64,000 nucleotides of DNA from Zeimonas sp032027205 (GTDB taxonomy: Bacteria; Pseudomonadota; Gammaproteobacteria; Burkholderiales; Burkholderiaceae_E). Location of the stretch: contig JAVSMN010000001.1 in NCBI GenBank assembly GCA_032027205.1, positions 3,289,418 through 3,353,417 on the forward strand, given 5' to 3'. The notes under the pieces were generated by a model, which did no database searches, was not told the DNA's origin, and saw nothing but the letters and a program-made list of their open reading frames with translations. The stretch's first letter is position 1, and each line of letters starts with the position of its first letter. Positions 7,660 to 16,983 of the stretch are shown here, one piece after another. The translations under genes were made by a program, and so were the position numbers.

Positions 7660-8790
7660 ATGAACGTCGAAGCCAGCACCCCACCGCAGTCGATCACGCA
7701 GATCGCATCGCCCGAGCAGCTTGTCGCCGCCCGCGAGGCGCGCGGCTGGTCGATGTCCGACGTTGCCGCCAAGCTCGGCATGATGCCGCGGCAGATCGAC
7801 GCGATCGAGCACGGGCGCTGGGAAGCCTTGCCCGGCGCCGCGTTCGTGCGCGGCGCGATCCGCGCGTACGGCAAGGCGCTGCAGCTCGATGTCGCGCCGT
7901 TGCTGTCCACGCTCGGCGCGCAGAGCGGCGCGCCGGAGCTGCGGCCTTCGTCGTCGCTCGATTCGCCGCTGCCTCGTCACGGCGCGCTCGGCTTCGACAA
8001 CGGCGGCTCGGGCAGCCGCATCGTCTGGATCGTGCTCGGCGTGATCGGCGTGATCGCCATCGCGATGTATTTCGGGCGCGGCGCCGATTTCGGCCAGGTG
8101 CTCGAACCGGGCAGCGGCGGCAGCGCGCCTGGCAGGTCGGTCGATGTCATGCCGGTTGCGCCGGGCGCGAGTTCGGCGGGCGGCGCACGCGACGCCACGC
8201 GCGCCGATTCATCCGATTCGACGCGCGCGCCGTCGCCCGGCGCGGATGCGTCGGTCGCGTCCACGGGCGCCGGTTCCACGGCGCCTGCCTCGTCGACCAC
8301 TCCTGCTGCGTCTACCGCAACGCAGCCCGCCCCCGCGGCAGCGCCGGGCGGAAACGCACCCGCCTCAGCACCGGGCGGCAACGCGGCCTCCGACAACGCG
8401 GCCCCCGGCAGCACGGGCGCAGCGGGGGCCGTTGCAGCACCCGCCGCGGCAGCGAGCGATGCCTCGACGAGCACTTCTGCCAACGGCGCATCGAGTGCCG
8501 CTGCCGCACCGGCGAGCGCGCCCGCCCCAAGTGAAGCGGCCCCGCCGGTCGCTGCCGACTCGGTCGTTCTGCGCTTCGAGCGTGAATCGTGGGTCGATGT
8601 GCGCGACGCGAGCGGCAAGGTTCTGTTGATGGGCACGCAACCGGCGAACAGCACGCGCGAGGTCTCCGGGCAGAAGCCGTACTCGCTGACGATCGGCAAT
8701 GCCACTTTCGTGCGCGTCGAGCACGGTGGTCGCAACGTCGATCTGGGCGCCGTCACGCAGAAAGGCGTGGCGCGCGTGCGCGTCGAGTGA
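7660..8790 (+). CDS. rodZ: Cytoskeletal shape protein RodZ
   Basis: RodZ links MreB to the cell-wall elongation machinery. The 376-residue protein has an N-terminal helix-turn-helix domain (about residues 15-85, with AREARGWSMSDVAAKLGM and IEHGRWEALP). It has a single membrane segment near residue 125 (IVWIVLGVIGVIAIAMYF) and a long Ala/Pro/Ser-rich periplasmic linker. A C-terminal DUF4115 beta domain begins at VVLRFERESWVDV. The ispG start follows directly, as in many Proteobacteria. Confidence 0.92.
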   Translation: MNVEASTPPQSITQIASPEQLVAAREARGWSMSDVAAKLGMMPRQIDAIEHGRWEALPGAAFVRGAIRAYGKALQLDVAPLLSTLGAQSGAPELRPSSSLDSPLPRHGALGFDNGGSGSRIVWIVLGVIGVIAIAMYFGRGADFGQVLEPGSGGSAPGRSVDVMPVAPGASSAGGARDATRADSSDSTRAPSPGADASVASTGAGSTAPASSTTPAASTATQPAPAAAPGGNAPASAPGGNAASDNAAPGSTGAAGAVAAPAAAASDASTSTSANGASSAAAAPASAPAPSEAAPPVAADSVVLRFERESWVDVRDASGKVLLMGTQPANSTREVSGQKPYSLTIGNATFVRVEHGGRNVDLGAVTQKGVARVRVE

Positions 8791-8804
8791 ACGCGGGCGA
8801 ACGG

Positions 8805-10090
<1,286 letters not shown>

Positions 10091-10094
<4 letters not shown>

Positions 10095-11416
10095 GCGCCC
10101 AGGGTCCGCGCAGCGTGGCCGAGCGACTGAACGGCGTGCGCGGCATGAACGACGTGTTGCCGGCCGACGAGGCGCTGTGGCAGCGTTTCGAGGACGCGGT
10201 GGCCGACGCAATGCGCGCCTACGGCTATCGCCGCATCCGCACGCCGATCGTCGAGCATACGCGCCTGTTCGTGCGCAGCATCGGCGAGGTGACCGACATC
10301 GTCGAGAAGGAGATGTACTCGTTCGTTGACGCGCTCAACGGCGAGAATCTCACGTTGCGCCCGGAGAACACGGCGGGCGTGGTGCGCGCCACGATCGAGC
10401 ACAACCTGCTGTACGACGGCCCGCAGCGGCTGTGGTACGCCGGCCCGATGTTCCGCCACGAGCGTCCGCAGAAAGGTCGCTATCGCCAGTTCCATCAGGT
10501 GGGCGCCGAGGCGCTCGGCTTTGCCGGCCCCGACGCCGACGCCGAAGTCATCCTGCTGTGCCAGCGCCTGTGGGACGAACTCGGCATCGTGAATGCGCGG
10601 CTCGAGATCAACTCGCTGGGACAGTCCGACGAGCGTCGCGCGCACCGCGAGGCGTTGATCGCCTATTTCGAGGCGAACGTCGATCGGCTCGATGCCGACG
10701 CGACGCGCCGGCTGCACAGCAATCCGCTGCGCATCCTCGACACGAAGAATCCGGCGATGCAGTCGCTGGTCGAAGGCGCGCCGCGGCTGTCGGAATTCCT
10801 CGGCGCCGAATCTCGTGCGCATTTCGAGCGGCTGCAGGGCCTGCTGCGCGCGCAGAACCTGCCGTACCGGATCAACCCGCGCCTCGTGCGCGGGCTCGAC
10901 TACTACAACCTGACCGTCTTCGAGTGGGTCGCCGACGTCGGCGGCGCGCCGCTGACGATCTGCGGCGGCGGACGCTACGATCCGCTGATCGCGATGCTCG
11001 GCGGCAAGGATGCGCCGGCCTGCGGCTTCGCGCTCGGCGTCGAGCGCGTGCTCGCCATGCTGCGCGAGCAGGACGAGGCGGCGGCGCGTGCGGCGCAGTG
11101 CGACGTCTACGTCGTGCACCATGGCGACGCGACGCTCGAAGCGGCGCTCACCGCAGCCGAACGCCTGCGCGACGCGGGCGTCGACGTGATCCTGCATTGC
11201 GGCGGTGGCAGCTTCAAGTCGCAGTTCCGCAAGGCCGATGCGAGCGGCGCGCAACTCGCGCTCATCCTAGGGGTGGACGAACTCGAGCGCGGCGAGGCGT
11301 CGCTGAAGTGGCTGCGCAGCGGCGCGCCGGAGGCGGCGAGCGCGTCGCGCCAGGAGAGCGTGACGCTCGATCGCATCGTCGAGCGCGTGCTCGACGCGAT
11401 GACCGACGACGATTGA
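10091..11416 (+). CDS. hisS: Histidine--tRNA ligase
   Basis: This 441-residue class II aminoacyl-tRNA synthetase charges tRNA-His. Visible motifs include GVRGMNDVLP at the N-terminus, LRPENTAGVVRA (motif 2 area) and MFRHERPQKGRYRQFHQ. The histidine-binding LVRGLDYYNLTVFEW follows, then CGGGRYDPL (motif 3 area) and an anticodon-binding domain from about residue 335. The ATG overlaps the ispG stop. The ispG-hisS-yfgM-bamB-der order is strongly conserved. Confidence 0.97.
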
Positions 11417-11433
11417 CGGAGAACCGACGGGCA

Positions 11434-12072
11434 ATGGCCTACAACCTGGAAGAGCAGGAACAACTCGAGAACCTCAAGGCGTTCTGGGACCGCTACGGCA
11501 ATTTCATCGTCACGCTCGTCGCGATCGTCGCGCTGTCGATTGCCGGCTGGCGCGGCTGGGGCTGGTACCAGGAGCGCCAGTCGGTGCAGGCGGCGACGGT
11601 CTACGAGGCGCTGCGCGAGGCGGCGAGCGAGCGCAACATCGACGGCGTGCGAGCGTCTGCCGGCAAGCTGTTCGACGAGTACGGCAAGACGGCGTATGGG
11701 CCGATGGCGGCGCTGGTTGCAGCCGGCGCCTACGTCCAGGCCGGCGATGCGAAGGCGGCGAAGATCCCGCTGCAATGGGCGATCGACAATGCCGGCGACG
11801 AGAACTTCCGCAACACGGCGCGCCTGCGGCTGGCGTCGATCCTGCTCGACGAGGGCGCCTACGACGAAGGGCTGAAGGCGCTCGACGTGCCGACGCCGGG
11901 CGCGTACCTCGGCATGTTCGAAGACCGCCGCGGCGACCTGTTGAGCGCGGCCGGGCGTCGCGACGAGGCGCGCGCTGCCTACGATCGGGCGCTCGCCGCG
12001 CTGTCGACCAATGCCACGCTGCGCGGACTCGTGCAACTGAAGCGCGACGCGCTCGGCGGGGCGCCGGCGTGA
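11434..12072 (+). CDS. YfgM-like ancillary SecYEG translocon subunit
   Basis: The 212-residue product has a short cytoplasmic N-terminus, one membrane anchor (about residues 27-45, FIVTLVAIVALSIAGW) and a periplasmic TPR-like helical domain. This is the architecture of YfgM, which associates with SecYEG and PpiD and helps periplasmic chaperone transfer. The N-terminal pattern of acidic residues ending in LKAFWDRYGN is typical. It lies between hisS and bamB as in other Proteobacteria, and its stop overlaps the bamB GTG. Confidence 0.9.
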   Translation: MAYNLEEQEQLENLKAFWDRYGNFIVTLVAIVALSIAGWRGWGWYQERQSVQAATVYEALREAASERNIDGVRASAGKLFDEYGKTAYGPMAALVAAGAYVQAGDAKAAKIPLQWAIDNAGDENFRNTARLRLASILLDEGAYDEGLKALDVPTPGAYLGMFEDRRGDLLSAAGRRDEARAAYDRALAALSTNATLRGLVQLKRDALGGAPA

Positions 12073-13217
12073 GCGCGAGCGCGATGGTTCCCTCGATGCG
12101 CCGCGCGGCAATCGCGGCGCTGGCCTTCGGCCTGGGCGGATGCGCCTGGTGGCCGTGGTCGTCGTCGCGACCGAAGCTCCCAGATCCGCCGCCGATCACC
12201 GCCCCGGCGAGCGCTTCGCTCGCCTGGTCCGTTGCGCTCGGCGCCGGCGGCGTCGACTTCCAACCGGTGCTCGCCGGCGACAGCCTGTGGGCCGCGGCGC
12301 GCGACGGAACGGTGGCGCGCATCGATCCGACCACCGGCGCCGTGCGCTGGCGGGTGAAGCTCGAACAGCCGCTGATCGCCGGCGCGGGCAGCGACGGCGG
12401 GTCGGTCGTCGTCGCCGGGCGCGACGGATCGCTGATCGCGCTCGACGGCGGTGGCAACCAGCGCTGGTCCGCACCGACCGGCGCGGAAGTCGTCACGGTG
12501 CCCAGCGTCGCGCTCGGGCTGGTGATCGTTCGCACCAGCGACAACCGCGTTTCGGCCTTCGAGCTCGACAGCGGCAAGCGCCGCTGGACCTTCAACCGCC
12601 AGAGCCCGCCGCTGGTGCTGCGCCAGACCGCGGGGATCGCGATCGACGCGAGCAGCGCCTACGTCGGCCTGCCTGGCGGACGCCTGGTCGCGCTCACGCT
12701 GGACAGCGGAGCGCTGCGCTGGGAGGCGGCCGTCTCCACGCCGCGCGGCGCCAACGAGATCGAGCGCATCGCCGACGTCGTCGGCATGCCGCTGGTGGGT
12801 GGCCGGGAGATCTGTGCCGCGAGCTTCCAGGGACGTATCGGCTGCTTCGATGCGGCGAGCGGACGCACGCTGTGGGCACGCGAGCTCTCTTCGCCGTCGG
12901 GCTTCGACATGGACAGCGAGCTGGTCGTCTCGCCCGACGATCGCGGCGACGTGCACGCGTTCTCGCGTCGCGGGGCGAGCGTCTGGCGACAGGACGGGTT
13001 GAACCGCCGCGAGCTGGCCGCGCCGCTGCTGCTGCCGCGATTCGTGGCGATGGGCGACCAGACCGGGCTGGTGCACGTGCTGCAACGCGAGGATGGGCGC
13101 GTGGCGGCGCGGCTGACGACTGACGGGTCGCGCATCGTGTCGGCGCCGGTGGCGGCGGCGGGGCTCGCCGTCGTGCAGACGAGCGGCGGCGGGCTGTATG
13201 CGTTCCGCATCGACTGA
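12069..13217 (+). CDS. bamB: Outer membrane assembly lipoprotein BamB
   Basis: BamB is the beta-propeller lipoprotein of the BAM complex that folds outer-membrane proteins. The 382-residue protein has a signal peptide with lipobox GLGGC (Cys near residue 25). It is followed by repeated propeller blades of PQQ-like type, such as VVVAGRDGSLIALDGGG, VSAFELDSGKRRWTF and VGLPGGRLVALTLDSG. The GTG start at 12069 overlaps the upstream stop as GTGA; an ATG at 12084 is an alternative. It is followed by an unusual 772-base gap before der. Confidence 0.94.
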   Translation: MSASAMVPSMRRAAIAALAFGLGGCAWWPWSSSRPKLPDPPPITAPASASLAWSVALGAGGVDFQPVLAGDSLWAAARDGTVARIDPTTGAVRWRVKLEQPLIAGAGSDGGSVVVAGRDGSLIALDGGGNQRWSAPTGAEVVTVPSVALGLVIVRTSDNRVSAFELDSGKRRWTFNRQSPPLVLRQTAGIAIDASSAYVGLPGGRLVALTLDSGALRWEAAVSTPRGANEIERIADVVGMPLVGGREICAASFQGRIGCFDAASGRTLWARELSSPSGFDMDSELVVSPDDRGDVHAFSRRGASVWRQDGLNRRELAAPLLLPRFVAMGDQTGLVHVLQREDGRVAARLTTDGSRIVSAPVAAAGLAVVQTSGGGLYAFRID

Positions 13218-13220
13218 CGC

Positions 13221-13624
13221 GCGGCAGGCGGCAGCGCGCCGCAGCGAGGGCGGGCCGGCGCCCCGGCGTCCGGTGCGGCGCGTGCCGGGCGGCGCGTTGG
13301 GCGCACGCCGCGTACGGGTTGCGCGGCGGCGCTCCGGCTGCGGCGGTCGGCGCTGCGCGCCGACTTCCCTGCGCTGCTCGCCTCTGGGTCGCGCGGCGAA
13401 ACTCGCTGCGCGAGCTGCGCTCGCTCCGCTCGGACAGTCGCCGCGAGTCAGAGGAACGAAGCGCGCTTCGCGCACCGCTCCCGAGGCTGCGCTGCTCGGC
13501 GCCGCAGAAGTCGCACCACCGCGCAACCCGTACGCGGCGTGCGCCCAACGCGCCGCCCGGCGCGCGCCGCACCGGACGCCGGGGCGCCGGCCCGCCCTCG
13601 CTGCGGCGCGCTGCCGCCTGCCGC
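13221..13624. repeat. Near-perfect 106-base inverted repeat with structured central region
   Basis: The left arm at 13221-13326 is the reverse complement of the right arm at 13519-13624 over 106 bases with a single difference (T at 13283, G at 13562), which would be a G-U pair in RNA. The arms enclose 192 bases that contain more pairing: CTGCGGCG at 13338-13345 with CGCCGCAG at 13500-13507, and the palindrome GAAGCGCGCTTC at 13458-13469. The left arm starts three bases after the bamB stop. No transposase gene, recognisable insertion-sequence end or clear target duplication was found. Long frames crossing it on both strands are low-complexity products of GC richness. Confidence 0.93.
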
Positions 13625-13989
13625 TCGACGGTGACGGGCTGAGCTGCGGGCTGCCGCTCGGCTGTGCTGGCGCGGGCTGCTGCCCGCCGCGCGAGCGTGT
13701 GGAGTCTGCGGCGAATGCGCGCCTTCCACGCATTTCCATCAACGCTTCGGCGGGCACGGGTGACATCGTTCGTTTCGCGCGCATTTCTGCCGGCGGCACG
13801 CTTCGCTTCGTCGAGAACGCGCGGGTTCCGCCCATTTCGGCTTGCGCTGAAGACGCGTCGGCTCGCGCTGGTCGCGCCTCGGCTTGCCCTTTGAACGCGT
13901 CGGGAGGCCTTGCAACGCGGCGCCGGGCACCTGCGCCGCTGCTGCGCACGGCCCGCGCATTTGCGCGCGTCGGCTTCACGAGCTGATTT
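13625..13989. other. Gene-free GC-rich stretch between inverted repeat and der
   Basis: No credible gene is seen in these 365 bases. A motif close to CGCATTTC recurs at about 13728, 13779, 13833 (CCCATTTC) and 13955 (GCATTTG). Some copies are followed by a GCTTCG-like sequence, so the stretch may be decayed repeat DNA. No convincing promoter box for der was recognised. Confidence 0.4.
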
Positions 13990-15447
13990 ATGGCGCTGCT
14001 CCCCGTCGTCGCGCTGGTCGGTCGCCCGAACGTCGGCAAGTCGACGCTGTTCAATCGGCTCACGCGCAGTCGATCGGCGCTGGTCGCCGATGCGCCGGGG
14101 TTGACGCGCGATCGGCAGTACGGGCGCGGGCGGGTCGGCGACGTTCCGTTCATCGTCATCGACAGCGGCGGTTTCGAGCCGGTGGCGCGCGACGGAATTG
14201 CTGCGCTGATGGCGCGGCAGACGCGGCAGGCGATCGTCGAGGCCGACGTCGTGATCTTTCTCGTCGATGGCCGGGAAGGCCTGACCGGGCGCGATCGCGA
14301 GATCGCGAACGAGTTGCGGCGCACCGCGCGGCGCGTGCTGCTCGCGGTGAACAAGACCGAAGGACGTCCGCGCGATCAGGCGGTGGCCGAATTCCACGAG
14401 CTGGGACTGGGCGATCCGTGGGCGGTGTCGGCCGCGCACGGCGACGGGGTTCGCGAGCTGGCGGACGCCGCGCTCGAGCCGTTCGTTGCGCAAGCAGTGG
14501 CCGACGAGGGCGGCGAGGCGGGGGAGCCATCGGCGCAAGCCGGCGACGACGACGAGCGGGCACGCGCACCGGGGCAGGCCGGCGAGGAAAAGCGCGCGCA
14601 GGGGGCCGGCGATCGGACGCCCGCACGCGAAGGCGCGCCTGCGCGAATCCGCGTGGCGGTCGTCGGCCGTCCCAACGTCGGCAAGTCCACGCTGATCAAC
14701 GCGCTGCTCGGCGAGGAGCGGTTGGTCGCCTTCGACCAGCCCGGGACCACGCGCGATGCGGTGGCGGTCGACTTCGAGCACGGCGGCCGCGCGTACACGT
14801 TGATCGACACGGCCGGGCTGCGCCGGCGCAGCCGGGTAGAAGAGGCGATCGAGAAGTTCTCGGTCGTCAAGACGCTGCAGGCGATCGAGCAGGCGCACGT
14901 CTGCATCCTGCTGCTCGACGCGAGCCAGGACGTTTCGGATCAGGATGCGAACATCGCTGGCTACGTCCTGGAGGCCGGTCGCGCGCTCGTGGTTGCCGTG
15001 AACAAATGGGATCTCGCCGATGCCGGCGAGCGCGAGCGCGTGCGCAGCGAACTCGATCGCAAGCTGCACTTCCTGCGCTTCGCGAAATGGCATTTCGTCT
15101 CGGCACTCGAGCGTTTCGGCATTCCGGCGCTGATGCGCTCGGTGCAGGCGGCACATGCGGCGGCAATGGCAAAACTCTCCACGCCGAAGCTCACGCGCGC
15201 GCTGCACGAGGCGGTCGAGCGCCAGCCGCCGCCGCGTCGTGGAATGACGCGCCCGAAGCTGCGCTATGCGCACCAGGGCGGGCAGAATCCGCCGGTGGTC
15301 ATCGTGCACGGCAGCGCGCTGGGCGACGTGCCCGACGCCTATCGCCGCTACCTCGAGTCGTGGTTCCGCGAACGCTTCGAGCTCACCGGCACGCCGTTGC
15401 GCATCGAGTTTCGCAGCGGGTCGAACCCCTATGCGCCGCGCACTTGA
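13990..15447 (+). CDS. der: Ribosome biogenesis GTPase Der (EngA)
   Basis: Der is an essential double GTPase for 50S ribosome assembly. The 485-residue protein has two G domains. The first contains GRPNVGKSTLFNRL at residue 9 and the second GRPNVGKSTLINAL near residue 223; each has its DxxG and NKxD elements. A C-terminal KH-like domain ends in LRIEFRSGSNPY. Between the domains (residues 171-219) lies a long linker rich in Glu, Asp, Ala, Gly and Arg, longer than in E. coli. The ATG follows the repeat-containing gap and hfq follows after 89 bases. Confidence 0.96.
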   Translation: MALLPVVALVGRPNVGKSTLFNRLTRSRSALVADAPGLTRDRQYGRGRVGDVPFIVIDSGGFEPVARDGIAALMARQTRQAIVEADVVIFLVDGREGLTGRDREIANELRRTARRVLLAVNKTEGRPRDQAVAEFHELGLGDPWAVSAAHGDGVRELADAALEPFVAQAVADEGGEAGEPSAQAGDDDERARAPGQAGEEKRAQGAGDRTPAREGAPARIRVAVVGRPNVGKSTLINALLGEERLVAFDQPGTTRDAVAVDFEHGGRAYTLIDTAGLRRRSRVEEAIEKFSVVKTLQAIEQAHVCILLLDASQDVSDQDANIAGYVLEAGRALVVAVNKWDLADAGERERVRSELDRKLHFLRFAKWHFVSALERFGIPALMRSVQAAHAAAMAKLSTPKLTRALHEAVERQPPPRRGMTRPKLRYAHQGGQNPPVVIVHGSALGDVPDAYRRYLESWFRERFELTGTPLRIEFRSGSNPYAPRT

Positions 15448-15536
15448 AATGGGGATAACGGCCCCGAATTTGCGATAGAGTGGTCGATCCGCGGGCCGTT
15501 GGCGCGCGAATCCAATCACAACAAGCCGGAGTCCCC

Positions 15537-15773
15537 ATGAGCAACAAAGGGCAGCTGCTACAAGACCCGTTCCTGAATCTGCTTCGCAGGGAGCACGTTC
15601 CGGTGTCGATCTATCTCGTCAACGGCATCAAGCTGCAAGGCCAGATCGATTCCTTCGACCAGTACGTCGTGTTGTTGCGCAACACGGTCACGCAGATGGT
15701 CTACAAACACGCGATCTCCACCGTCGTGCCGGGTCGCGCCGTCAACTTCCAGCAAGAAAGTCCGGAAACCTGA
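15537..15773 (+). CDS. hfq: RNA-binding protein Hfq
   Basis: The 78-residue protein is the Sm-like hexameric chaperone for small RNAs and mRNAs. Visible signatures are the N-terminal SNKGQLLQDPFLNLLRRE, VSIYLVNGIKLQGQIDSFD and the Sm2 motif YKHAISTVVP. A purine-rich ribosome site (CCGGAG) precedes the ATG. The C-terminal tail is very short, as usual in Betaproteobacteria. The stop overlaps the probable hflX start, giving the classic hfq-hflX-hflK-hflC order. Confidence 0.98.
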   Translation: MSNKGQLLQDPFLNLLRREHVPVSIYLVNGIKLQGQIDSFDQYVVLLRNTVTQMVYKHAISTVVPGRAVNFQQESPET

Positions 15774-16969
15774 ACAAGCAAGTCACCCCCGCTTCGTGCC
15801 TGCTGGTCGGCGTCGTCTTCGGCGCCGCGCCGGTCTGTTCCGAATCTCTCGACGAACTCGACGCGCTCGCGCAGTCGGCTGGGCTGTCTCCGCGCGGGCG
15901 CGTCGTCGTGCGCCGCGCCAAGCCCGATGCCGCGCTGTTCCTCGGTTCGGGCAAGGCCGACGAGATCGCCGCCCAGCTCGCGGCAGAGGAAATCCCACTG
16001 GTCGTCTTCGACCAGGAGCTGTCGGCGATCCAGCAGCGCAACCTGCAGCAGCGCTGGGGCGTGTCGGTCGTCGATCGCACCGAGCTGATCCTCGAGATCT
16101 TCGCGCAGCGCGCGCGCAGCCACGAGGGCAAGCTGCAGGTCGAGCTTGCCCGGCTCGAACACCTGTCAGCGCGCCTGGTGCGCGGCTGGTCGCACCTGGA
16201 GCGCCAGCGCGGCGGCATCGGCGTACGCGGCGGGCCCGGCGAGACGCAGCTCGAGCTCGACCGGCGCATGCTGTCGGTGCGCGTGAAGCGCCTGCGCGCG
16301 CAACTCGAGCAGCTGCGCAAGCAGCGCCGCACGCGCCGGCGTGCGCGCGACCGCAAACCGGCCTTCACCATCTCGATCGTCGGCTACACGAACGCCGGCA
16401 AGTCCACGTTGTTCAACGCGCTGACCGGCGCCGGCACCTATGCCGCCGACCAGCTTTTCGCCACGTTGGATACGCTCACCCGTCGGCTGCGCCTGCCGTC
16501 GGGCAGCGAGGTCGTGCTCTCCGACACGGTCGGCTTCGTGCGCGCGTTGCCGCACTCGCTGGTGGAAGCGTTCACCGCGACGCTCGAGGAAACCGCGCAG
16601 GCCGACCTGCTGCTGCACGTGGTGGACGCGTCGGCGCCGGATCGCGACGAGCAGATCGCGCAGGTCGATCGCGTGCTCGAGGAGATCGGCGCGGCCGACG
16701 TGCCGCAAATCCTCGTACACAACAAGATCGACCGCGTCGGCCGCGAGCCCGAAGTCGGCCGGGATCCTTGTGGTAGGATCGCCCGCGTCCTGGTCAGCGC
16801 CGTCACCGGCGCCGGGCTCGAGGCCCTGCGCGAGGCGATCGACCAGCAGGTCGAATCGTGGCGCCGGGCACGCGCGGCGCCCGCCGAAGCATCGTCCGAG
16901 ACGATGCCCGCAGCCGGTTTCGCCGACTCCTCCGATTCGCAAGTGCCGGCCGCTTCCAGAGCGGCCTGA
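15770..16969 (+). CDS. hflX: Ribosome-splitting GTPase HflX, probable CTG start
   Basis: HflX is a GTPase that binds and splits stalled ribosomes. The G domain begins at IVGYTNAGKSTLFNALTG, with the DTVGFVRALPH G3 region and NKID. The HflX N-terminal domain includes LFLGSGKADEI and the glycine-rich GGIGVRGGPGETQLE. The first ATG/GTG/TTG in this frame is GTG 15908, but family-like sequence (LLVGVVFG, ELDALAQSAG) continues 35 or more residues upstream of it. The frame is open to the hfq stop, where CTG at 15770 forms a CTGA overlap. I therefore choose CTG (399 residues); CTG 15800 or 15803 are alternatives. Confidence 0.85.
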   Translation: MNKQVTPASCLLVGVVFGAAPVCSESLDELDALAQSAGLSPRGRVVVRRAKPDAALFLGSGKADEIAAQLAAEEIPLVVFDQELSAIQQRNLQQRWGVSVVDRTELILEIFAQRARSHEGKLQVELARLEHLSARLVRGWSHLERQRGGIGVRGGPGETQLELDRRMLSVRVKRLRAQLEQLRKQRRTRRRARDRKPAFTISIVGYTNAGKSTLFNALTGAGTYAADQLFATLDTLTRRLRLPSGSEVVLSDTVGFVRALPHSLVEAFTATLEETAQADLLLHVVDASAPDRDEQIAQVDRVLEEIGAADVPQILVHNKIDRVGREPEVGRDPCGRIARVLVSAVTGAGLEALREAIDQQVESWRRARAAPAEASSETMPAAGFADSSDSQVPAASRAA

Positions 16970-16983
16970 ACCCGCCCCTGCCC

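Noticed and set aside
13221..13624. Insertion sequence with terminal inverted repeats
   Set aside because: The central 192 bases cannot encode a transposase and no clear target duplication flanks the arms, so it is listed only as an inverted repeat.
13198..13986. Open frame of about 260 codons on the plus strand across the bamB-der gap
   Set aside because: It runs through both arms of the inverted repeat, is low-complexity (Ala, Arg, Gly, Pro), has no ribosome site, and equally long frames exist on the other strand.
12694..15519. Minus-strand open frame of more than 900 codons opposite bamB, the repeat and der
   Set aside because: Antisense to well-supported genes, with the Arg/Ala/His composition typical of frames opposite GC-rich coding sequence.
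16771..16779. Extended -10 element TGGTAGGAT inside hflX as a promoter for hflK
   Set aside because: It lacks a -35 box and the codons around it are explained by HflX protein sequence; too weak to list.
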